A stretch of DNA of 64,000 nt, from positions 310,001-374,000 of the forward strand of contig NZ_CP097152.1 in NCBI RefSeq assembly GCF_023370075.1, written 5' to 3'. The translations under genes and the position numbers were made by a program. Under the pieces are notes generated by a model. It did no database searches. It was not told the origin of the DNA and was given only the letters and a program-made list of their open reading frames with translations. This DNA is from Deinococcus sp. QL22. Lineage in GTDB: Bacteria; Deinococcota; Deinococci; Deinococcales; Deinococcaceae. How positions within the stretch are numbered: position 1 is the stretch's first letter; every line of letters starts with the position of its first letter. Shown in pieces: positions 19,711-27,693 of the stretch.

Positions 19711-19737
19711 AGCGTTCTGGAACGTCCACAGAACGCT
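19711..19737 (+). terminator. Stem-loop downstream of the NPCBM lipoprotein
   Basis: AGCGTTCTG (19711-19719) and CAGAACGCT (19729-19737) form a perfect 9-base stem with a 9-base loop, 39 bases after the stop codon. No T-run follows, so it is either a weak terminator or an RNA 3' stabiliser. Confidence 0.4.
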
Positions 19738-19953
19738 GCGCGGCGTGAAGGTCGGCGACCGAGGCTGACTTTCCTGAGAAGCCCTGAGGTAGGCGGCTGG
19801 AACGGCCCCACTCGCCTGATCCAAGCCCCATAGCCCTCTCTTTGCCCGCCTTGGCCCTCTGCCTCGGCGGGCTGCCCGTTGCCGTGAAAGAAGTGCCCAT
19901 GACTCAGAGCAATGTTGTGTGTCCCTGTGCAGCAAATGATCTTGCAGACCCAT

Positions 19954-20169
19954 TTACACCCAGGCGAGAGCTGTCCAAGGAACGCTGACGTTCAGGGGCC
20001 GGGCCAAGCGGATGACGCGTCCATCCGCCGCCTCCCAGATCTCAACGTCTTGCTCCGGTTGCCCCCAGCGGCCACGACTTTGATAGCGGTCGATTCGGTG
20101 GATCAGCAGGACAACCACACCGTCGATATCGAGGGCCACCTCGGTTCCGGTATGTGCTTGTACCTGCAT
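19954..20169 (-). CDS. Small hypothetical protein
   Basis: A 71-residue frame from ATG 20169 reads MQVQAHTGTEVALDIDGVVV and then a basic/acidic middle and a PLNVSVPWTALAWV end. The composition (alternating hydrophobic beta strands, balanced charge) looks like a real small beta-rich protein. No family is recognised and no ribosome-binding site is clear. The frame is open further upstream, so the start is uncertain. Confidence 0.4.
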   Translation of the reverse strand: MQVQAHTGTEVALDIDGVVVLLIHRIDRYQSRGRWGQPEQDVEIWEAADGRVIRLARPLNVSVPWTALAWV

Positions 20170-20358
20170 GAGGGGATCAGAACATGACAAGCTGACGCTG
20201 ACTAGGGGCCAGCATTGAGGCAGGAAGGGGAAAATCCTCACTTTGCGTTATCTTTGCCCTCAGCACGCTGCCCTGAACTCTGCTCATGCTCACGCTTGGA
20301 CTGGGTGTGCAGCGTTAAGTCGCCCCATCCTCAATGTTTCTTCCCTGAGTGTGATCCC

Positions 20359-21519
20359 ATGACGAACCCCCTGCCGCCGCCCGACGCCCAAACCCGTCTC
20401 CGCGCCCTAGAGACGCAATTGCAAGCCCAGCAGCAAACCGTGGCCTTCTTCACGGACGCCCCGCTCTCCTATCTCGTCCTCAACGCCCAAGGTCAGATTG
20501 AAGCGGTGAACGTTCGTGCATGCGGTCTGCTGCAACGAACCCCAGAAGAATTGGGTGGTCAGTCTTTTGGCAGCCTGCTAACTGACGGTGGGCCGTCCAA
20601 CTTTCAGACGGTTTTTGAACTGGCGTTTGAGACGCGTCTCCCCCAACGTTTAGAAGCAAAACTCCCACGGGGCAGCGATCCTGCGCTGCCTATTGTGGTC
20701 GACTTAACGGTGTCTGGAGAGGCTCAGTCCGGGCACTGTCGCCTGACGGTGATTGAGCCCGGCCAACGCGAGTTCATGCTGGCCTCAGCGCTTGACCCTG
20801 ACCAAGCCACGGCGGAATTAGAAACCGTGATCATGACCTTTATTCAGCAGGTTCACTTGCCGTTGGCACGCGCCATGAATTTCCTGGCTGTCTTGCGGCG
20901 CCTTCTCGGGCCACAGGAGGCAGCGGTCAGCCGGCCCTTGACCCACACCGAGCAGGCGATTCAAAGCTTGGTCACCCTGGCAGCGTCCGTCGAGCGGTAT
21001 ATGAAAGTGCGCCAATTGCGGGGCCACATTCGTGCCGTGGATCTCAACCAAGTCTGGCGGGAAGTGCTGCGGGACGCGCGGCTATTGATGGTCGACCGGA
21101 ACGTTGAAGTGACCCATGACCCCTTGCCTGTCCTCCAGGGCGATCCTCAGGCGTTGGTGGTGATCTTGGGCGAGTATCTGAACAACGCGCTGAAGTTCAC
21201 CAAAAGTAGAGCTGAAGCGCGCATGCATCTCCACATCCAAGAGACGGCCACGGAGTATCGGCTGGGGCTTGAGGACAATGGGGTGGGGTTCGCACCGCCG
21301 CAGGTGAGCAAACTCTTTCAGATGTTTGGGCGGCTGCATCCATCGAAGACCTATGAAGGCTCAGGGGTGGGGCTGGCGAGTGCACGCCGAACCGCGGAGC
21401 AGTTTGGGGGCCGGGTGTGGGCACAGGGCCAAGTGGATAGCGGGGCCACGTTTTGGCTGGCTTGGCCCAAGCAACCGCACGCTCAGCGCCATGCGGCGGC
21501 TGCTTCAAAGGCGCGGTAG
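20359..21519 (+). CDS. PAS-domain histidine-kinase-like protein lacking the usual phosphoacceptor
   Basis: About 386 residues from ATG 20359. An N-terminal PAS domain ([20 protein letters not shown] to about 125) is followed by a dimerisation helix region and an HATPase_c domain with N-box [12 protein letters not shown]1 [11 protein letters not shown] and G2 [13 protein letters not shown]. In the position of SHDLxxP the protein reads [17 protein letters not shown]163 replaces the phosphoacceptor His five residues before the Pro, and the only His is H166, two before it. ATP binding looks intact, but classical autophosphorylation is doubtful. It could be a pseudokinase, transfer through H166, or work with another kinase. 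The 3' end overlaps the truncated end of a parA remnant on the other strand. Confidence 0.8.
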   Translation: MTNPLPPPDAQTRLRALETQLQAQQQTVAFFTDAPLSYLVLNAQGQIEAVNVRACGLLQRTPEELGGQSFGSLLTDGGPSNFQTVFELAFETRLPQRLEAKLPRGSDPALPIVVDLTVSGEAQSGHCRLTVIEPGQREFMLASALDPDQATAELETVIMTFIQQVHLPLARAMNFLAVLRRLLGPQEAAVSRPLTHTEQAIQSLVTLAASVERYMKVRQLRGHIRAVDLNQVWREVLRDARLLMVDRNVEVTHDPLPVLQGDPQALVVILGEYLNNALKFTKSRAEARMHLHIQETATEYRLGLEDNGVGFAPPQVSKLFQMFGRLHPSKTYEGSGVGLASARRTAEQFGGRVWAQGQVDSGATFWLAWPKQPHAQRHAAAASKAR

Positions 21520-21734
21520 ATCAGGCAGGTCTGCGCCTTCGACCACCACCGGGTAGGCGGTGGCCTGAACCTGTACGCCGTTCACCCCCAACCAGCCCGT
21601 CAGGTTGGCCTGAGGATCGAGGTCGATCAGGAGCACCCGCGCCCCGGCAGCAGCGAGTTCGGCCCCCATGTCGCGGGTCAGGCTGGTCTTGCCGACCCCG
21701 CGTGATTGAAGAAGGTCAAGGTTTTGAAAGGCAT
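21505..21734 (-). pseudogene. parA: ParA partition ATPase, N-terminal fragment with frameshift
   Basis: ATG 21734 begins [13 protein letters not shown], the standard start of a Deinococcus ParA. The Walker A region then needs a frame change: about four bases are missing where HAGGVGKT is expected. The next frame continues [19 protein letters not shown], the deviant Walker A, followed by [18 protein letters not shown], which holds the Asp of the A' motif. The gene stops at 21505, inside the 3' end of the kinase-like gene, so about three quarters of the protein is gone. It shows that this segment was once next to a plasmid or second-chromosome partition locus. Confidence 0.8.
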
Positions 21735-21754
21735 CTGGCGCGGGCATACCGCGC

Positions 21755-21768
21755 TAGGGTGCGGCATG
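21755..21768 (+). promoter_or_regulatory. Candidate leaderless promoter
   Basis: TAGGGT at 21755-21760, five bases, then ATG 21766. The same TAGGGT box sits six bases before the hydrolase start at 44303. Confidence 0.35.
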
Positions 21769-22123
21769 GACATCGCCCAGCTACAGGCCACCGGACACAC
21801 TGCTGGAGCTGTTGGTGAAGAGCAATCACGCTCCCACGGAGATTCGCGCCTATACCACCCCTGACCCAGATGCCCTGGTGTTTCTGGCCCGCCACCCCGC
21901 ACAGATTGAACGTCCGGCCCGCGCAGGGAGCGTGTACATCTCCAGAGAGGCGCTGGAAGACCACGGCGACCGGGCCGCCGTCGAAGGCTTGGCGTACCTG
22001 TTGGCCCGCGTAGAAGATGACACGCTGCCCACCTGTCCAGTGATGCGCAAAGCCCCCGTCCTCGCGGTGCGGGATTCTGAGGGCTTGCGGGTGATGCGCG
22101 AGGGCGACAGCCTGCCGTTCTAA
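21766..22123 (+). pseudogene. Small hypothetical protein gene, divergent from parA, probably frameshifted
   Basis: ATG 21766 begins MDIAQLQATGH, and after about eight to ten codons the sense shifts into a second frame reading LLELLVKSNHAPTEIRAYTT and continuing to a SLPF end at 22123. The second frame is protein-like throughout (ALVFLARHPAQIERPA, VEDDTLPTCPVMRKAP). No family is recognised. A translation start at TTG 21812 could still give a shorter product. The divergent arrangement with parA suggests a replicon-maintenance neighbourhood. Confidence 0.45.
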
Positions 22124-22203
22124 GACCTGTCGACCAGGCGTTTTGGGACTTGCCTTCGCGCTTTGAAAACTGCTTTACCGTCGTGTGGCTCAGGTACCGA
22201 GCT

Positions 22204-22551
22204 TCAGAAAGCCATTCGGCGAGACTTGTGACCAACGATTATGCAGGGCTTTCCCAAACGTGTTGTCTGGGAAGGCGTGGGAGCAGACTGAACGTCTCTG
22301 GGCTGGGCGTCAGCGGTGGACAGAGCCTTGATCGGCGCGGCCCCTTCGATCTCGTCGGAAGCGACCTCTTCTGCGAACATAGGCTCCACTTCGACCTCTG
22401 GAGCGGCGTTCAGCCGCACAGCGAGCCTGGGCAGCAGGGCACGGGTTTCGGCCCCGGGGCGCAAGATTTTCTTGCGGCGGGCGGAGTGGGCGGCGGGGGA
22501 TGCCTGGGTGTTGCCGCCGGTCTGCCTTCTCCCCAGGCTGCGCCGGGCCAT
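22204..22551 (-). CDS. Hypothetical basic protein
   Basis: A 115-residue frame from ATG 22551 (AGGGGG a few bases upstream) starts MARRSLGRRQTGGNTQAS. It has a strongly basic N-terminal third (HSARRKKILRPG), a hydrophobic helix (RALLPRLAVRLNAAPEVEVE) and an acidic middle. The last 20 or so residues look unnatural and may lie beyond a rearrangement. No family recognised. The basic N-terminus and the position next to a parA remnant hint at a DNA-associated role, which is only inference. Confidence 0.45.
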   Translation of the reverse strand: MARRSLGRRQTGGNTQASPAAHSARRKKILRPGAETRALLPRLAVRLNAAPEVEVEPMFAEEVASDEIEGAAPIKALSTADAQPRDVQSAPTPSQTTRLGKPCIIVGHKSRRMAF

Positions 22552-22747
22552 ACAACCCCCTGAAGTGCTCCTTCTGTTTCCATACTTGCCCCCTGCTGGC
22601 TTCCGGTGGGACGAGAGCGTTGGGTCGTTTCAGCGGTCATTAACGTGTCTTGGTCGCTGGTTCGGGCCAGACGGTGCAGCGCGGTGGTAAGCTGGAAACC
22701 TCGCTGCAGCGTGCTGCCCAGTCCCCTGCGTAGGGATGGAGGATCAG

Positions 22748-23689
22748 GTGAAAGAACCGCTCCCTCAGCTTACACGCCGTGTTTTGACCGACGGCGGCTT
22801 GGAGACCGATCTGCTCTTCAACCGCGGCATTGATCTTCCGTGGTTCGCTGCCGTTGCGCTGCTCGGCAGCGAAGAGGGCCGGACAGCGCTCGAGACCTAT
22901 TACCGCCCCTATCTGGAGCTTGCACGCCGCCTCGGTACCGGGTTCATTCTCGAGAGTGCTACCTGGCGTGCCAGCCCCGATTGGGCTATACCGCTGGGGC
23001 TCCACCAGTCTGAACTTGATCGGCTCAATGTCGCTGCGGTCGAGCTCATGCACCGCTTGAGAGCTGAGTTCACCAGCGACACGCTTGAGATCGTGATCAG
23101 CGGCTGCGTTGGCCCCCGCGGCGACGGCTACGATCCGGGCCGGGTCATGGGCATAACAGAGGCCGCCCACTATCACGGGTACCAAGCACGTGTGCTCGCC
23201 TTGGCTGGCGTTGACATGCTTTCGGCACTCACCATGACCAACGTGAATGAGGCGACTGGTATCGCCTTGGCGGCGGCGGAGGCCAGTCTGCCGGTCGCGG
23301 TCTCGTTTACGGTGGAGACGGACGGACGGCTGCCGACGGGTGACTCACTGATGGACGCTGTAGCGGCTGTTGATGAAGCCACTGGCGGATATCCGAGCTA
23401 CTTCATGGTCAACTGCGCCCATCCCGACCACTTTGCATCGGTACTGAGCGAAGCCGCCTGGACACAGCGGATTCGTGGTGTGCGCGCCAATGCGTCGCGT
23501 TGCAGCCACAAGGAACTGGACGCCATGACTGAGCTTGACGCTGGAGATCCAGCCGAACTCGGGCAACTCTACCGCACGCTTCTCGAAAGACACCCACAGA
23601 TCACAGTCCTTGGTGGCTGCTGCGGCACAGACCTCCGCCATGTCACGGCAGTCGCTGAGGCGTGCGTGCATCTTCCAAGCCCTTTATAA
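22748..23689 (+). CDS. Homocysteine S-methyltransferase family protein
   Basis: About 313 residues, the size of the MmuM/BHMT-like family, which transfers a methyl group from S-methylmethionine or another donor to homocysteine to make methionine. The barrel starts LTDGGLETDLLFNRGIDLPW. The zinc ligands are the Cys in FMVNCAHP and the CysCys pair in LGGCCGTD. VEFTVETDGRLPTG-type and GISGCVGPRGDGY-type motifs are present. GTG 22748 is chosen because GGAGG ends five bases upstream; ATG 22736 in the same frame is the alternative. It is a single gene between decayed loci, cytosolic, and apparently intact. The methyl donor cannot be deduced. Confidence 0.88.
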   Translation: MKEPLPQLTRRVLTDGGLETDLLFNRGIDLPWFAAVALLGSEEGRTALETYYRPYLELARRLGTGFILESATWRASPDWAIPLGLHQSELDRLNVAAVELMHRLRAEFTSDTLEIVISGCVGPRGDGYDPGRVMGITEAAHYHGYQARVLALAGVDMLSALTMTNVNEATGIALAAAEASLPVAVSFTVETDGRLPTGDSLMDAVAAVDEATGGYPSYFMVNCAHPDHFASVLSEAAWTQRIRGVRANASRCSHKELDAMTELDAGDPAELGQLYRTLLERHPQITVLGGCCGTDLRHVTAVAEACVHLPSPL

Positions 23690-23837
23690 TCAGGGGAGAC
23701 CAAGCCAAAACATAATCCCCTTGCACGTTGCCTCATTGAGACAGGCGTCGTCTACTGGTGAACAGCCACAGCGCTGTCTGATGAGCAACCATCGCCGTCG
23801 GCTGCTGATTTGCTGCTCCCCAAACCACCTGCTTTCA
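23690..23837. other. Short intergenic stretch between convergent genes
   Basis: Convergent ends of the methyltransferase gene and the frameshifted minus-strand gene. No clear terminator was seen. Confidence 0.3.
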
Positions 23838-24279
23838 TCATTCACAGGTGATAGCCCCAGACAGGGCTGTGGTGATTCGCTCGTTGCTCTGCTGCTGTTG
23901 CCAGCTGAGCAGCAACGGCGCGGGGCGTCCCATCCAGCCCAGGCGCAGGGCGTGATCCATATCCACCTGCGTGGGCGGCTTGGCCGTGAATCCACTGAGA
24001 GACATACAGCACGCCCTCATGCGCGGCCATCATCCAGACCCCGCCCGCGGCCTGCTGGAGGTGCACATGTGTGGGGCGAATGATATCGCCCCCAGGCGCG
24101 GGCAAACGCAGCAGCTCGTTGAGCGTCCAGCCCTTGGCCGGGTCAGCGTGTACCTCAAACCCTCTTACCAGGGGCTCTGAGCCCACTCGCCCCAACACAT
24201 CGACCACGTGGTTTCTCGGCAGCCACACGATTTCCAACATGCCCGCGGTCATGCCGCCGTCGTATCGGTCAGGCTGCAT
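23838..24279 (-). pseudogene. Hypothetical protein gene with a probable frameshift
   Basis: ATG 24279 (MQPDRYDGGMTAGMLE) has a run of G six bases upstream as ribosome-binding site. The frame is protein-like through GWTLNELLRLPAPGGDIIRP and GGVWMMAAHEGVLYVS at about 24002. There the neighbouring frame takes over with more natural sequence (LSGFTAKPPTQVDMDHALRL, then a Trp-rich stretch ending at the TGA of 23838). In the original frame the tail is low-complexity and stops at 23842. A one-base indel near 24002 is the simplest explanation. No family recognised. Confidence 0.45.
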
Positions 24280-24410
24280 CTTCACCCCCCTTTGCCGCCC
24301 GGTACAGCAGCAGATTCCCCACGGGCCGCAACTCCAACCGCCAGCCCTTGCCTCAGCCGTCCGTCATCAGCCTGCACGTAGGCCCAGCAGCTCCCCCTGC
24401 GTGACACTGG
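24273..24410 (-). pseudogene. C-terminal remnant of a gene upstream of the 23838-24279 gene
   Basis: The minus strand reads AYVQADDGRLRQ in one frame and then GWRLELRPVGNLLLYRAAKG in the next, ending with a TGA that overlaps the ATG of the following gene (ATGCAGCCTGA). This looks like the frameshifted C-terminus of a gene once translationally coupled to it. The 5' part is not recognisable. Confidence 0.3.
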
Positions 24411-24605
24411 TGTTCCGCTCACTGGGGCGTTGCTCACTGCTCGGCACCAGGGCACACCACCTGAACAACGTCCGACACACAGAGCCGCTGCACGCCCGTG
24501 AGTTCAACTCCAGCTCCTAGATCACGACAAGTCGACTCCATGGCAACCTTCGGGAATCTATGGAAGGTTTTTGAGAGAAAGATAAGAATATAGTGTGCGG
24601 TAGGT

Positions 24606-26533
24606 ATGCTGCCACCCACAATTGAAGTGGATCGGAACTCGGCGCCGGAGATCGAATGGCGCCGGCCACTGCTGTTCGCGCTCCCAGCCGCAACCCTGGC
24701 ATTTCTGATTGGCCTGATATTCGATGTTTCAAGTGGCCAGAGCACCAGCTTTGATCGCGTTACCTATCCCTTGGCGCTGACGCTCCTCCTCGGTTTATCG
24801 CTCACGCTGTGGTGGCGGCAAGCCATCATCAACATCGTCGTGACCTGGCTAGTCTTCGCCATGAGCGGCCTGTTTTTGGGCAAGCTCATCTTCATTTTGT
24901 TCTGGATGCCTCAGACCCAGCAAGTCCAGCTGGAGATGACCGAGACCTTTTTCTGGATTCCCGCGCTGCAGGTGCTGTCGTTCTTCATTCCTCACCTGCG
25001 CAGTGCCCGGACGGCCTCCATTATCTTCTTCGCGCTCTTCTGCCTCGTCACTGTGATCTATTTGTTCAAATCTGCGTTTGATGGGACATCCCCAGGGATT
25101 GTGTACGCCCTCCTCGAACTCAACCTGGCCAATCTGGTGCTGTTCATCGTGACGAATCGGTTCATCGGGTTTAAGGAAAACTATGTCCGCTCCGCGTCGG
25201 AATACGACACCATGCGGCAACTGCTGCAGACCGATCTCCTGACCGGCCTTCCCAACCGCCGGCAGCTTAACGAGGTCATCACGGGCGCGATTGCACAGAA
25301 ACGTCCGTTCGCGCTGCTGTTCATTGATCTCGATGGTTTCAAGCTCATCAATGACACCCTGGGGCATATCGTGGGTGACCTTGCTCTGCAGGAAGCAGCG
25401 CGGCGGCTGCAACACCCCAGTAACCCCATCTTTTTGCGGCCCGTCTCAGCGGCGATGAGTTCGTCGTGCTCGCGTTCACCGAGCCCGTAGAGGCACAGAT
25501 CACAGCCCAGGCACTGCTGAGCTCTTTGTCTCACCCAATCCTGGCAGAAGGACACCTGGTGTCCCTCACCGCCAGTATCGGCATCAGCCTGTATCCAGAA
25601 GATGCCAGCGATCCCCAGGAGCTCATTCAGCACGCGGACGCCGCGATGTACACCGTGAAAGCTACGGCAAGAACGGCGTCCGCAGGTATGAGAAAGATAC
25701 CGACTCGGCCATCGAACGCCTGAAACAGGTCGAGCGGGAGCTGACTCAGGCGATGACCAACGGGGAGCTCTCCGTCATGTACCAGCCGATCTATTCGCTG
25801 CAAGACGGTGTGGTGCGGAAGCTGGAGACCCTGCTGCGTTGGACGCACCCCACCCTGGGCTCCATTTCTGCTGCAGAGTTTATTCCCATTGCGGAGCACA
25901 ACGGACAGATCATCCCGCTGGGCACCTGGGCCCTGCGCGCGGCCTGCCATCAGGCCCGGCGCTGGAACGACATGACCGGCCTTCCTGTGACGGTCTGCGT
26001 CAACGTCTCGCCCTGCAGTTCGCTCAGGCCAACTTCGTTGATCTCGTCCGGGAAGCGCTGCAGCAGGCTGACCTCCCCGCCGCCTCTCTGGAGATTGAAC
26101 TCACCGAAGGCGCGGTCATGCGCCGGATCGACGTGGTCAAAGCCTGCTTGCACGAGTTGCAGGCGCTCGGCGTGAAGATTGCCATTGACGACTTCGGCAC
26201 CGGCTACTCCTCCTGTCTTACCTGCGGGATCTACCCATCAACTGCGTCAAAATTGACCAGTCCTTTGTGCGTGATCTGAGCACCCCGAGGTACGCGCCTC
26301 AGTTCGCACTGGCCCTGATTGAAGCGGTGATTGGGATCGCCGATACCTTGGATCTCCAGGTCGTGGCGGAAGGGATCGAGACCCGTAAACAGCTGGAAAT
26401 GCTGCGCGACCTCGGGTGTGATCTCGGACAGGGTTATTACCTGTCACGGCCGCTGGCCGAAGACGCGGCGCTGGAGGCCTTTATTGCGCCTGCTTTGTTT
26501 ACGCCTCGAACAGTCAGAAGTTCTCTGAACTAA
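24606..26533 (+). pseudogene. Membrane GGDEF-EAL gene broken by several frameshifts
   Basis: From ATG 24606 the first 270 codons encode five to six transmembrane helices followed by DLLTGLPNRRQL and FIDLDGFKLINDTLGH, the start of a GGDEF domain. Near 25440 the frame changes to reach SGDEF (the signature, here Ser for the first Gly). It changes again near 25660 (IERLKQ region), near 26010 (VNVSP to LQFAQANFVD) and near 26215 (IDDFGTGYSS to DLPINCVKID), before ending with a complete EAL C-terminus (VVAEGIETRKQLEML). The EAL signature reads ETLLRW. Four or more frame changes make expression of a full protein implausible unless the sequence has errors. A TATAGT box (24589-24594) lies upstream. 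Confidence 0.8.
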
Positions 26534-26627
26534 CAAAACTCTTACAAAAGCTTCAGATGAAGAAATGATGGACTTTATGAGACTCTTCGTGTAGTCTCCA
26601 GGTATCCCACCCTGGAACAGGAGGCAC

Positions 26628-27482
26628 ATGCTCGACCAAACTCACCGGTTCTCGCCCGCCCCATTCACGCAGGTGGATGTCGCCCACCTGCTGCAACGCA
26701 TCTGCGTGCGGCCCCCCTATTTCGCCCTGGACAACCTGCGTCTGCACGGTGAGCTCTTGAGCGCGACCGCTGTTGCGCAGCGGCAGATCTCCACGGAGTC
26801 CGGGCCGATGCAGGCCTGCGAGATCAGCCGTCATGCCGCGATCTGTGGACTGTGCGTCGTCGCCTTGACGTTCAACGACGATGACCGCCGTTATTACCTC
26901 GCGCGGGATGCGGTGTACACCGGCGCCGCCAATCCCGCGCCGTATGGCGCGGCAGTGAGCTTCGAGGCCCGGGTGGTCGAGCAGAACAAGCGGCATGCCA
27001 CCGCCGAGATCACGGTCACGGCGGGCGGGGCAGACCTGGCTTTCCTGCGGGTCACCTACACCATCCTGGGTGACGCGTCGTTCAAACGTCTGTTTCGATC
27101 CAAATATTCGACGAGCTTTGCCCCGCTGGCAGGGGATCGGATGCCCGATCCCCCGACGGGCCAATTCAGCCGTGCCGGCCAGACCGGGGTGTTGACCCTG
27201 GACCGGGTGCCGGAAGAGGCCTGTGCCGGTCATTTCGAACATTACCCGGCGATGCCCGTGGCCGTGCTGATGGGTCAGTTGGGCTTGGTCGCCGGACGGC
27301 TGTACGGCGCACCTTACCGGGTGGAGGCGGCCACGATGACGGCGATGGACTTTTGCTGGGCGGGCGAGTCGGCGCGTTTTGAAGTCACGCCGCTGACCAC
27401 GGTGGGGGCGTACAGCTGCACCGCCTACGCCTCCGATGAGGTCGTCAGCGAGATGTCCCTGCACCTCACACCGCTCAGCTGA
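26628..27482 (+). CDS. Predicted double-hotdog-fold protein
   Basis: A 284-residue protein with an excellent ribosome-binding site (ACAGGAGGCAC) before ATG 26628. Two related halves are visible. The first has the EISRHAAICGLCVVAL helix. The second has GHFEHYPAMPVAVLMGQL, reminiscent of the GHFPxxPxxPG active-site helix of FabA/FabZ dehydratases and AfsA-type hotdog proteins. The usual catalytic Asp/Glu pattern is not conserved clearly enough to assign a reaction. It may act on acyl thioesters in an unknown pathway; no other fatty-acid gene is nearby. A short TCCAGG/CCTGGA stem precedes the start and an inverted repeat follows the stop. Confidence 0.6.
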   Translation: MLDQTHRFSPAPFTQVDVAHLLQRICVRPPYFALDNLRLHGELLSATAVAQRQISTESGPMQACEISRHAAICGLCVVALTFNDDDRRYYLARDAVYTGAANPAPYGAAVSFEARVVEQNKRHATAEITVTAGGADLAFLRVTYTILGDASFKRLFRSKYSTSFAPLAGDRMPDPPTGQFSRAGQTGVLTLDRVPEEACAGHFEHYPAMPVAVLMGQLGLVAGRLYGAPYRVEAATMTAMDFCWAGESARFEVTPLTTVGAYSCTAYASDEVVSEMSLHLTPLS

Positions 27483-27500
27483 TCACCCGTTGTTTGGGAC

Positions 27501-27522
27501 GAACAAGTTGCCAAACTTGTTC
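27501..27522 (+). terminator. Perfect stem-loop after the hotdog gene
   Basis: GAACAAGTT (27501-27509) and AACTTGTTC (27514-27522) pair perfectly with a four-base loop, 18 bases after the stop. There is no T-run, so it may equally be an operator-like palindrome. Confidence 0.4.
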
Positions 27523-27534
27523 CGCAGCGACGAC

Positions 27535-27654
27535 CTAGGAAGTTCTGGCCAGAGTTGTAGCAGGGCCGGTAAAGATGGTGTTCCGAGAGCTGTGTCCCTC
27601 CCGGGCCGATCCTTTAATCTGATCAAGCGTGGGCACCACAGGTTGGGTGGTCAT
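27535..27654 (-). CDS. Possible 39-residue protein
   Basis: ATG 27654 has GAGG seven bases upstream and opens a short frame (MTTQPVVPTLDQIKGSARE, ending TTLARTS) that stops at TAG 27535. The composition is plausible, but there is no recognised relative. It lies downstream of the winged-helix gene on the same strand, so it might be a late operon member or a gene fragment. Confidence 0.25.
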   Translation of the reverse strand: MTTQPVVPTLDQIKGSAREGHSSRNTIFTGPATTLARTS

Positions 27655-27693
27655 GAAACGCCTCAATGGCGGTGGCATCAATCAGGGAAGCTG

